64,000 nt of DNA from NCBI GenBank assembly GCA_965216965.1, contig CBDCGX010000050.1, positions 62,001-126,000 on the forward strand, written 5' to 3'. A program made the position numbers and the translations under genes. This document shows positions 27,501 through 34,667 of this stretch, piece by piece (the stretch's first letter is position 1; each line of letters starts with the position of its first letter). The stretch comes from CBDAKK01 sp965216965 (GTDB lineage Bacteria; Spirochaetota; Spirochaetia; WTKD01; G963693115). The notes beneath the pieces are model-generated. The model saw nothing but the letters and a program-made list of their open reading frames with translations. It did no database searches and was not told the DNA's origin.

Positions 27501-27711
27501 ACTGCTCTTCTACCTTTTGAGTAATATCTTTTTCTACCTCAAACGCTGTTGCACCAGGATAGGCAACGAGTATATGCACATAATATAAAGGAACATTGGG
27601 ATATTGCTCTCTTTGCATTGTAAAAAGCATATAGAGCCCTAACAACGCTAAAGCAACACGCAGTGTATTAATAGAAATGTGGTTGTTAAGCGCAAATTTT
27701 CCTAATCTCAT
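24499..27711 (-). CDS. RND-family efflux pump (AcrB/HAE type)
   Basis: 1070 residues, the usual RND size, with an N-terminal helix, two large periplasmic loops and two groups of transmembrane helices. Conserved pieces include REQYPNVPLYYVHILVAYPG, GISGVNTMNS, VPGGVLRTQ, LVLGMIVDHSIVILENI in TM4, and FVALVGVVVNNAIVLIS in TM10. It uses the proton gradient to export small molecules through the adaptor and TolC. The TM4 pair normally reads Asp-Asp (VDDA) but is Asp-His here, which may change proton coupling. The gene starts 29 bases after the adaptor gene. Confidence 0.92.
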   Translation of the reverse strand: MRLGKFALNNHISINTLRVALALLGLYMLFTMQREQYPNVPLYYVHILVAYPGATAFEVEKDITQKVEEQLLGISGVNTMNSLISDGLNFTRLEFSQSLSAQDFQNKYQEVQALIGNLELPKNALRPNVVDFTYLDFLSIVNVVVSSKSASDERVEGIIRDSKIVRDTIKTIDGVMRVESKGLFDKRIVINLDKDQLRSRGIAVQEVNKAISQWNVSVPGGVLRTQTQELNIRVSGNFSTAENISEIIIRKDGNNLTKLKDIAHVTSNYNTQLQRVRFNGETAVEFKVYKKESADSVTLVKKIKKNIGKLQNKFDERGQDISINVFADTTESINNTINVLVANALTGFVLLFVSLFIFLGWRSAVISAIEIPFTFATSFFVLKLLGITLNSSTLFALVLVLGMIVDHSIVILENIIRLRHFHKKKRKQAVIEGLDDVAFPIITSSLTTIGTFFPLIFMPGFIGKFLIPVPITITVTLIVSTVSALVVIPVHYMTLPGDDRTHEMKIFEVSRCFVGYVLSFVLKFRKIVCIITVIVISGGIAVFFFVPVSLYDTEDQPFFFVDITMPAGSSMQRSNAIVKGMERKILPLQREGKVKNILTFIGNTEPDYTEGIRIDKANNAQFQIEVESVYSNKKAIPMDIVMEEVRSRIVSIAGPDSVRIRKQRSGPPSTPAIGYQIRGDSLNAMSRIEKKIRAKLSTFDELYNIRSNFVSKTPLLIIDIDKEKAAQYGLTLAYIGDTLRRFFAEDPIGSVFVNNEQTDIVVKLGTKSGLSKKEIIFITFPTSDGTIVPFSSFATVKEEKNLASIYRENGKRMVRITAESFSRSRVRQINTSIAALAEQEITNEKEKIEFKIGGEFDQFSGLLESILVLLLVSIVLVYVILTAEFKSYFQPILIMLTIFFTTIGVSIYLLLSGTALSISVLYSFVALVGVVVNNAIVLISTANDNFKKTSNMTHVKAIMLASKQRFKPVVLTSFTTIVGVLPTALGLSGSSPIWQPMASTIAVGLSFSTITTLFILPAFYALFSKDDYHADVLLYNSDETMNQNPILIMRRGILPGKMLPQNALYKKEAL

Positions 27712-27740
27712 ATCTCATACATATCTTCTAAATCTTATTT

Positions 27741-28859
27741 TTAAAAAGTATCTGTAATACCAACAATACTTACATATATCTTCTGCTTATCTATTAGCTT
27801 ATTTAAAGCAGAAATAATCACTACAGGATTAGCATTACTGTTTTGTATTCCTGAAATAATTTCTGCACGCCCTAAAAATTCTCTTCCCGTAACAACAGGA
27901 ACCTTCCTTGCTAGATAGCCTACTGTCCCTTTTTCTGCAAGAAAAATATATTTTTGTTCTTTCTCTTGGAAGATAATAGATTTGGGAATAATTGGATACA
28001 ACACATTTCTATGTTCTCCTTCCTTTTCTGTAAATATTTTTACATTGGCCACGAGTCCCGAACGAATAGCTTCTTTGTCTTTTGGATAAAATATAAGTTC
28101 TACTCTAACTCCTCCCGTTTTCACATCTATAGCAGCAGATATAGATTGAACATGTGCCACATAAAACGTGCCAAGTGCTTGTATTCGCACTTCCGCTTTA
28201 TTTTCTTTTGATATCCAACCAATAAGACTGTCAGCTATAGACATTTCAACCCTTGCCCACTCCCTATTTGATATTCTCCCTACTACAGCTCCCTGCGAAA
28301 TAACACTTCCAACAGAAATAACACGGCTCTTGTCAGAAATATACCCATTCACAGATGCACGTATTATTGTATCCTCATATTGGGACTTTGTGGCAGTGTA
28401 CTGAGTTTGTGCTGCATAATATTTTGATCGTGCATCTACTAATTCTTGTTGTGATATTGCTCCATTTTTAAATAATTCTTGAGAACCATTGAGAAATATT
28501 TTTGCATTCTTGAGGTCTTGAGCTGCTTTAGAAAACTGATATTTTTGAATAGTTCTTTCCACTGATACGAGTACATCACCAGCTTTTACATAATCGCCAA
28601 GATTAAAATATACCTTTTCAATAGTTCCTTGTGTCTTAGAGATAATAGTCACTTCATCTTTTCCAAGCACAATCCCCGTTCCTTCCACCACAGATAGCAA
28701 TGGAGCACGAACAACTTGAAGCCCTTGAACATAAGTAAGGGGTTCTTCCTTACTTATACTCTCCTTCTTTGAACAAGACAACAAGAAAACGAGAATAACA
28801 CCAATAAGCAACATATGTTTATACATATGTTGCGTAATATGGTATATTATCTTCTTCAT
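27741..28859 (-). CDS. RND efflux periplasmic adaptor lipoprotein (membrane fusion protein)
   Basis: 372 residues. The signal peptide ends VILVFLLSC, so the adaptor is lipid-anchored at about Cys29. The usual hairpin and lipoyl arrangement is clear: GKDEVTIISKTQGTIEKVYF and GDYVKAGDVLVSVE (lipoyl half), a coiled-coil hairpin ending YEDTIIRASVNGYISDKS (second lipoyl half), and a beta-barrel domain with VKTGGVRVELIF. It bridges the RND pump and the TolC-like channel. First gene of the three-gene operon. Confidence 0.9.
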   Translation of the reverse strand: MKKIIYHITQHMYKHMLLIGVILVFLLSCSKKESISKEEPLTYVQGLQVVRAPLLSVVEGTGIVLGKDEVTIISKTQGTIEKVYFNLGDYVKAGDVLVSVERTIQKYQFSKAAQDLKNAKIFLNGSQELFKNGAISQQELVDARSKYYAAQTQYTATKSQYEDTIIRASVNGYISDKSRVISVGSVISQGAVVGRISNREWARVEMSIADSLIGWISKENKAEVRIQALGTFYVAHVQSISAAIDVKTGGVRVELIFYPKDKEAIRSGLVANVKIFTEKEGEHRNVLYPIIPKSIIFQEKEQKYIFLAEKGTVGYLARKVPVVTGREFLGRAEIISGIQNSNANPVVIISALNKLIDKQKIYVSIVGITDTF

Positions 28860-29015
28860 CTACATAGCCTCTTTAAAATACATTTTCAAACTGTATATCA
28901 CAGCACATATACAATTATTCTTAATCTTAAGTATATATGCTTTTTGTTGAAACAACATGTTTTTATATAAATCTTATCAAAATAATAAGATGAAACGTTA
29001 TAAATACTTACCTAT

Positions 29016-29609
29016 TTACAAATAATGATCCATCTTTTTTTGTTTTGTTTCAAGATATTTTCTATTATGCTTATTTATTTTTTGAGGAATAATCGGCACT
29101 CTCTCAACAACTACAATTCCATTATTTTGCAGTTGTAAGACTTTTTCTGGATTATTTGTCATCAATTTTACAGAGGCAACACCCAAATCTTGCAATATAA
29201 ACGCTGCAATAGAAAAATCTCTTGCATCTATAGGATGTCCCAGCTTTATATTTGCCTCAACAGTATCAAACCCCTTAGACTGCAAATTATATGCCTTTAT
29301 TTTTTCCGAAAGTCCTATTCCCCTTCCTTCTTGTCGCAAATACAATACCACCCCAGTTTTTTCTTCCTCAATACGCTTAAGACTAATATTAAGTTGTTCT
29401 TTGCAATCGCAACGAAGAGAATGAAATACTTCACCTGTCAAACACTCTGAGTGAATTCTACATAATATTGTCTTTTTTGTAGCAATATCTCCCTTTACAA
29501 GGGCAACGTGCTCCTTGTTTTGATCATCTTGATATATATAAATAGAAAAGACTCCGTGTTCAGTGGGAAGCGTGCTTTGTACTATGAATGTTATAGTATT
29601 TGTTTCCAT
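29016..29609 (-). CDS. ribA: GTP cyclohydrolase II
   Basis: From METNTITFIVQSTLPTEHG the protein has 197 residues, the single-domain RibA length with no ribB (DHBP synthase) half. Zinc ligands are in ECLTGEVFHSLRCDCKEQ, and the catalytic region is LYLRQEGRGIGL. It opens GTP to give the first riboflavin intermediate. The frame extends 14 codons upstream into the efp gene, but the ATG at 29609, 10 bases after the efp stop and preceded by AAGG, is the natural start. No other riboflavin gene is in this window. Confidence 0.9.
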   Translation of the reverse strand: METNTITFIVQSTLPTEHGVFSIYIYQDDQNKEHVALVKGDIATKKTILCRIHSECLTGEVFHSLRCDCKEQLNISLKRIEEEKTGVVLYLRQEGRGIGLSEKIKAYNLQSKGFDTVEANIKLGHPIDARDFSIAAFILQDLGVASVKLMTNNPEKVLQLQNNGIVVVERVPIIPQKINKHNRKYLETKQKKMDHYL

Positions 29610-29619
29610 GATAACCTTG

Positions 29620-30183
29620 CTACAAACGTGCTCTCTCAACATATTCGCCATTCTCTGTATTTATTACTACTTTTTCCCCTTCCTTTATAAATCCAGGAAC
29701 CTTTACCTGTATTCCCCCTTCACATTCTACAATTTTAGTTACACCTGTAGTTGTATCTCCCTTTACAGCATCGGCAGACGTTATAACAGTAAGAATAACT
29801 TTAGGTGGAAGAATAATATCCACTAAGTTCCCCTCCAGAAGAACCATTTGATACGATTCCCCTTCTTTAAGATAGTACTTATAATGAGCCAATGCTGTTA
29901 TATTAATATTATATTGCTCAAAGGTTTCATTATCCATGAAAAAATATCTTTGGTCATCTTGGTATAAATACTGTCCCTGTTTATTCATAACATCTGCACA
30001 TTCCAGATTATCTTGTGTTTTAATTGTTTCTTTAAGTACTTGTCCACTTATAAGCCCTTTTAGCTTACAACGAACAAATGCCGATCCCTTTCCTGGGTTT
30101 ACAAATTCTCGTTCTACCACACAAAATGGTTCATTGTTTTTATAAAAGATATACATTCCTTTCTCTATTTGTCCTGCTTTCAT
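29620..30183 (-). CDS. efp: Elongation factor P
   Basis: 187 residues with the three-barrel EF-P layout: KAGQIEKGMYIFYKNNEPFC, the tip loop NPGKGSAFVR, and IITSADAVKGDTT-like middle sequence (VITSADAVKGDTTTGVTK) before the C-terminal IQVKVPGFIKEGEKVVINT. EF-P rescues ribosomes stalled at polyproline. The lysine in PGKGSA is the residue lysylated by EpmA in some bacteria; whether it is modified here cannot be seen. TATAAT lies exactly 6 bases before the ATG, so this message is predicted leaderless. It is followed by ribA. Confidence 0.93.
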   Translation of the reverse strand: MKAGQIEKGMYIFYKNNEPFCVVEREFVNPGKGSAFVRCKLKGLISGQVLKETIKTQDNLECADVMNKQGQYLYQDDQRYFFMDNETFEQYNINITALAHYKYYLKEGESYQMVLLEGNLVDIILPPKVILTVITSADAVKGDTTTGVTKIVECEGGIQVKVPGFIKEGEKVVINTENGEYVERARL

Positions 30184-30189
30184 ATATCA

Positions 30190-30195
30190 ATTATA
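30190..30195 (-). promoter_or_regulatory. -10 box of efp, predicted leaderless
   Basis: On the minus strand TATAAT is followed by TGATAT and then the ATG of efp. No convincing -35 hexamer is seen. Confidence 0.55.
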
Positions 30196-30406
30196 CCATA
30201 ATCTATTAAAGATGCTTTATACTCATCTCTCCTTAGGATGATTATACAACAAATACTACAAACACATGTCTTAACTTATAACTACAAGATTCCTTTACCC
30301 CCCACACTATCTTACTTTATTCCATTTACAACCACAAAATATTGCCATAAACAATATCATACCAATACACAAATAATATTATTTATAAAAAATACCACTT
30401 TACTTA

Positions 30407-30436
30407 TTGACACTATTTTTACAAAAATACTATCAT
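30407..30436 (+). promoter_or_regulatory. Promoter of glnA
   Basis: TTGACA (30407-30412), 18 bases, TATCAT (30431-30436). This gives a leader of about 80 bases before the glnA ATG, unlike the leaderless genes nearby. A second possible -10 box, TATACT, lies at 30487-30492. Confidence 0.55.
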
Positions 30437-30491
30437 CTAAAGTAATAATAAATAAAAATAACAAAATAGTAGTTTTTTATTGAAATTATAC

Positions 30492-30503
30492 TATTACGTA
30501 ATA
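30492..30503. promoter_or_regulatory. 12-base palindrome in the glnA leader, possible operator
   Basis: TATTACGTAATA is a perfect palindrome between the glnA promoter and its AGGAG ribosome site. Its position suits a repressor site or a small RNA element controlling glutamine synthetase. The binding protein is unknown. Confidence 0.35.
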
Positions 30504-30522
30504 AAATATTAGGAGTTAATAT

Positions 30523-31932
30523 ATGAATTATACTTCAGAATCTATTTTAAAATGGATAAAAGACGAAAGTATTGAATATGTAGATATTCAATTTGGCGAC
30601 ATGTTTGGAAGACTGCACCATATCACTTTTGTAGCAACCGAGCTTGACCACTCTCAACTTAAAAATGGAATCCCATTTGATGGATCTTCCATACGAGCAT
30701 GGAAAGGTATAGAAAAATCTGACATGCTTTTTATTCCAGATCCTACTAGTGCCTTTATTGATCCATTTAGACAAAGAAAAACTCTAATTGTGTTTGGAGA
30801 TATCAAAGAACCAAGAGGTGGCGACCTATACACCCGTGCTCCTCGTACCATTGCACAAACAGCAGTTGAATATCTCCGTAGTACAGGAATTGGCGATGAA
30901 ATATTCTTTGGACCTGAACCTGAATTTTTTATATTTGATGATGTTGGATTTGAAATTGGCTCCAATTACTCCTTTCATCATGTAGATAGTGGTGAAGGAT
31001 CGTGGAATTCATCTTCAGAAACAGGGGGGCACGGACATACGATACAACCAAAAGAAGGATATCTTCCAACAACACCCCAAGATAGCCTCATGGATCTTCG
31101 ATCAGAGATTACTACTCGCATGCAACAAATGAATATGAAAGTACACCTTCATCATCATGAAGTTGCTGTAGCTCAAGGAGAAATAGGCATAGAATTTAAT
31201 AATGCCGTTGCCGCAGGTGATGACGTTCATAAATATAAATATGCTGTTAAAAACACTGCCACCGAGTTTGGGAAATCGGCTACATTTATGCCTAAACCTC
31301 TCTATGGAGATAATGGGAGTGGAATGCATGTACATAGCTCAATATGGAAAAACAATAAAAACCTCTTTGCAGGGGACAAATACGCTAATTTATCTCAAGA
31401 AGCATTATATGCAATTGGAGGACTCTTAAAACATGGTCGCTCTATACAGGCATTCACTAATCCAACATTAAATAGCTATAAACGTCTTGTTCCTGGCTAT
31501 GAAGCACCTGTTCGTCTCGCATATAGTGCAACAAATCGATCTGCTGCTATTCGTATTCCTCATGTAACAAGTGAAAAAGCTCGAAGGTTTGAATTTAGAT
31601 GTGGTGATGCGTCAGGGAGCCCTTACCTTAATTTTGCAGCAATGACAATGGCAATGATAGACGGAATTAGGAATCATATAGATCCAGGTGAATCTATGGA
31701 TAAAAACATATACGATCTCCCTTCTTCTGAACTTAAAAATATCCCCTCTACCTGTGCAAATCTTGAAATTGCACTAAACACTCTCAAAGAAGATAGTCAA
31801 TATCTAACAGAAGGTGATGTATTTAGTGACGATTTTATTAACTCTTATATTAACTTTAAAAAGGAAACAGAAATTGAGCCTGCAAAATTATATCCAAGCT
31901 CTTTAGAATTTCAGCTCTACTACACATTATAA
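30523..31932 (+). CDS. glnA: Glutamine synthetase, type I
   Basis: 469 residues, the bacterial GSI length. Motifs: VDIQFGDMFGRLHHITF, GIPFDGSSIRAW, FGPEPEFFIFDD, the metal and glutamate site GSGMHVHSSIW, and NPTLNSYKRLVPGYEAPVRL with RIPHVTSEKARRFEFR. It makes glutamine from glutamate, ammonia and ATP in a cytoplasmic dodecamer. MDKNIYDLPSSELKNIP near residue 395-410 contains the tyrosine that is adenylylated in GSI-beta enzymes, so covalent control by a GlnE-type enzyme is possible. AGGAG precedes the ATG, and an upstream palindrome may be an operator. Confidence 0.95.
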   Translation: MNYTSESILKWIKDESIEYVDIQFGDMFGRLHHITFVATELDHSQLKNGIPFDGSSIRAWKGIEKSDMLFIPDPTSAFIDPFRQRKTLIVFGDIKEPRGGDLYTRAPRTIAQTAVEYLRSTGIGDEIFFGPEPEFFIFDDVGFEIGSNYSFHHVDSGEGSWNSSSETGGHGHTIQPKEGYLPTTPQDSLMDLRSEITTRMQQMNMKVHLHHHEVAVAQGEIGIEFNNAVAAGDDVHKYKYAVKNTATEFGKSATFMPKPLYGDNGSGMHVHSSIWKNNKNLFAGDKYANLSQEALYAIGGLLKHGRSIQAFTNPTLNSYKRLVPGYEAPVRLAYSATNRSAAIRIPHVTSEKARRFEFRCGDASGSPYLNFAAMTMAMIDGIRNHIDPGESMDKNIYDLPSSELKNIPSTCANLEIALNTLKEDSQYLTEGDVFSDDFINSYINFKKETEIEPAKLYPSSLEFQLYYTL

Positions 31933-32042
31933 AATAAACAAATAGTCGTAGAAAGAATAAAGTACTATAATCTATACTGTGGCACTTCTTAGAATAAAAA
32001 AACTATACTATAAGAACTCATGCTTCCTGGATTATAATTTTA

Positions 32043-32966
32043 ATGAAGAGTAAAATATCATATATCATTTTCAAAATCCTTGCTCGCTTCTCCCTTCTGT
32101 TTGTATGTGTTTCTTTTATATCTTTTTTCATACTTTACAACATTCCTGGAAATACAAAAGATGTTCTCACTGGGTTAGAAACGCAGCCCTTATCTATTGG
32201 AAACACAATTAATAACCTGCAAAAGCCATTTTGGAAATCATATTATTTATGGTTTTCTCATGCTATAAGGTTTGACCTAGGAACATCTCTACTAAATGGG
32301 AATCCAGTTACAGCTATTATTGCAAAACGATGGAAAATATCTGCACTCCTTGCATTGCTCAGCTTCATTCCATCTCTATTTATGTCAATATTCTGGGCAC
32401 GACATATGTATATATACCAAAAAGAGAGAAAAACAAAGTCTCTTATAACACTTCATGGCGGGTTATTGCTTTTAATGTCCTTTACATCTCTTACACTATC
32501 TATCTTGCTTGTAATAATTCTCACATTTTTTCATATTCCTATTCCCATCTTTTACGGCACAGGACTTTTGCGGTATGTAACCCCAATAACAGTTCTCATA
32601 ATCGTACAAATTCCAGTTTATGTACGGTCACTTTCAACATCAATTAATATTGTAAAAAGATCTCCTTTCATCTATTTTTCTCAATCTCTTGGTTTTCCCG
32701 AAAGGAAAATATGGTGGTATGAAATATTACCTAATGCATTCTTATTTACACTTGAGATTGTTGCTATCCAGATAGGATATCTTCTCGGAGGAACAATACT
32801 TATAGAGTATCTCTTCTCACTTCCCGGACTTGGAAGTTTACTTGTATATTCTCTTTATTCACGAGATATTTATGTAATCCAAGCAATAGTACTGCTTAAT
32901 GCAGCCACTGTCATGATAGTGAGAGAAATAACGAAAAGTATCCGCCCATGTTTCATGGTTACATAA
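32043..32966 (+). CDS. OppB/DppB-type ABC transporter permease, standing alone
   Basis: 307 residues with about six transmembrane helices. FFILYNIPGNTKDVLTG near the N-terminus and EYLFSLPGLGSLLVYSLYSR near the C-terminus (the ATPase-docking region) match the first permease of peptide/nickel transporters. Its usual partners are absent here: the neighbours are glnA and a coiled-coil protein. An OppA-like binding protein and OppC-like permease lie about 12 kb downstream at 44899-47210 without an OppB, so the two loci may encode one transporter. TATAAT ends only 4 bases before the ATG, so the transcript would be nearly leaderless. Confidence 0.85.
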   Translation: MKSKISYIIFKILARFSLLFVCVSFISFFILYNIPGNTKDVLTGLETQPLSIGNTINNLQKPFWKSYYLWFSHAIRFDLGTSLLNGNPVTAIIAKRWKISALLALLSFIPSLFMSIFWARHMYIYQKERKTKSLITLHGGLLLLMSFTSLTLSILLVIILTFFHIPIPIFYGTGLLRYVTPITVLIIVQIPVYVRSLSTSINIVKRSPFIYFSQSLGFPERKIWWYEILPNAFLFTLEIVAIQIGYLLGGTILIEYLFSLPGLGSLLVYSLYSRDIYVIQAIVLLNAATVMIVREITKSIRPCFMVT

Positions 32967-33019
32967 TATATACATAAAATATTTCTGCTAAATAAAGTAT
33001 TATTTATTATAATAAACTT

Positions 33020-34648
33020 ATGTATTCTCAAAAACCAGAAACTAATGTTGATACAGAAGCAACTCAAAAAAACAAAAATATAAAAAGAGAATTAACGAAA
33101 TTTGAACAAAACATAGAGAAAACTATTAAACAAGAACAAGAATACCTCAAAGAACTAGAAATGTTTTATAATGATCTTATAAAAATCCCTAAAAAGCCAG
33201 ATTCTCAGTATCAAATATTTACCCGTCCCAATCAGTTTTATAAACAAGTTCTTAATCTTTCTAAAGAATACTCTGTAGGTTTAAATAAATATATAAATAT
33301 TCTATTAACAACGCAGTCAGATTCAAGAAAAACACAATACGCCCGCACTCGCATTACCAGTGTCTTTTGGGATTTTTGTATAGATGCATTAAAAGACTTT
33401 TCTAATATTCATGATACCTCACTAATATTCTTTCTCCGCTATGGAATGCTTGTAACATCAGTAGTGCCCCCACCCATGCTTACAATTATAAACAACATAG
33501 ACATTACACATCAGCCTAATATTTCTATCTTCTACATAGATGAATGGATCCGTGCTATTACAGAAGGATTAATATCACAAACACTGCAAGATGAAGTAAA
33601 AAAGACAAGCGAAGAAACGAGAGAATCTGTACTGAGCATAATTCACCAACTAAAAAAACAAATAGAAGCACAAACCAGACATGCAATAACAATAGACAGC
33701 GAACTCTCTACTTTTATAGCAGATTTTTCAAGCCAGTCAGATATTATTCTAAACTCCCGAGAGCCTACAGAAGACGGGTATTCTCTCCCTTATACACAAA
33801 ACAACATAGAAAAAACAAAAAACATTTATCAAACCATTAGAAGTGTTTTAGCAAAATCAAAAGAACTCAAAATCACACACGATATAATTCAAAAAAATAG
33901 AGAACAAATCGAAAATCATGAAAGCAAGATTGAACAAGCCATAAATTCAGGTTCGAAAATAATCTCTAATAGAATGGTATCGGATGAGCTTAATATAATA
34001 AGAAAAATGTGTAAAATGACCGCTGGTAGAAGAGGAAATACATTTCCCCTTCTCATAAACACATTTTTTACTACAACTGACAATATAGGATATCGCGAAA
34101 GAGTAATACAAATACTTCATCAAATTGAAACAACAGATCATACAATATTTAAAAGAACTATTAGAGGACAAGATATAAGGATATTCCCAAATATCGTTCT
34201 TGTTCCCAGTTATGGTGCTTCTGGTTTTTGTTGGGAACCATTTGAACGATATAAAAAGAATACTAGTTTAGGAAGAATTATTATCCCCATGTATCCCAAA
34301 GACCTGCAAATTGCAATATTACATGCACTCGGAGATTTTAGATGGCAATTAGCAAAACAAATTTCAGGACCACTATGGATGGAAGAAGGCATTACAGGAT
34401 GGTACTTTCAATGGTTTAACTCAAATATCAAAAAGGGAGATATTAAGAAAAGATTTATAATGGATTATATCTACTGGATAAAATGGGAACAAACAGGCGT
34501 ACAAAAACTAAACAAAGAAGTTCGTGAGATATTCTGGCGGTTTATTCCATTTAACCAGAAAACAAAGAAAGCACTTATTAGAATTTCTACAATATATCAA
34601 GCTCTATATAAAAAGGAACAAAACAGGCTTATGTCTAAGTTTCTTTAG
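33020..34648 (+). CDS. Large coiled-coil cytoplasmic protein of unknown function
   Basis: 542 residues, no signal peptide. Residues ~15-60 and ~190-320 are highly charged and helical (KFEQNIEKTIKQEQEYLKEL; VKKTSEETRESVLSIIHQLK; KNREQIENHESKIEQAINSG), suggesting coiled coils. The C-terminal part is globular, with GRIIIPMYPKDLQIAILHAL, GDFRWQLAKQISGPLWMEEG and ITGWYFQW. The ILHALGDFRW...LWMEEGITGW arrangement is faintly like a gluzincin peptidase region (histidine, then Glu in the downstream helix) but there is no HExxH. It lies 19 bases before the Msp/Tpr-like gene, suggesting cotranscription. TATAAT ends 6 bases before the ATG. Confidence 0.65.
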   Translation: MYSQKPETNVDTEATQKNKNIKRELTKFEQNIEKTIKQEQEYLKELEMFYNDLIKIPKKPDSQYQIFTRPNQFYKQVLNLSKEYSVGLNKYINILLTTQSDSRKTQYARTRITSVFWDFCIDALKDFSNIHDTSLIFFLRYGMLVTSVVPPPMLTIINNIDITHQPNISIFYIDEWIRAITEGLISQTLQDEVKKTSEETRESVLSIIHQLKKQIEAQTRHAITIDSELSTFIADFSSQSDIILNSREPTEDGYSLPYTQNNIEKTKNIYQTIRSVLAKSKELKITHDIIQKNREQIENHESKIEQAINSGSKIISNRMVSDELNIIRKMCKMTAGRRGNTFPLLINTFFTTTDNIGYRERVIQILHQIETTDHTIFKRTIRGQDIRIFPNIVLVPSYGASGFCWEPFERYKKNTSLGRIIIPMYPKDLQIAILHALGDFRWQLAKQISGPLWMEEGITGWYFQWFNSNIKKGDIKKRFIMDYIYWIKWEQTGVQKLNKEVREIFWRFIPFNQKTKKALIRISTIYQALYKKEQNRLMSKFL

Positions 34649-34667
34649 ATAATTAGAAATTAATCTT

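Larger units (their letters stand above)
30184..30522. other. Intergenic region between efp and glnA (both promoters)
   Basis: 339 bases between divergent genes. It contains the efp -10 box (30190-30195, minus strand), the glnA promoter and a palindrome before glnA. An 81-codon plus-strand frame at 30238-30483 has unusual composition (threonine, tyrosine and isoleucine rich), no ribosome site and no recognisable feature, so I do not call it a gene. Confidence 0.6.

Noticed and set aside
30238..30483. 81-codon plus-strand frame before glnA
   Set aside because: Odd composition, no ribosome site, and it spans the glnA promoter; better seen as intergenic.
33020..34648. Zinc metalloprotease call for the coiled-coil protein
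   Set aside because: The HALGDFRW...MEEG region lacks HExxH, so a peptidase function is not supported.
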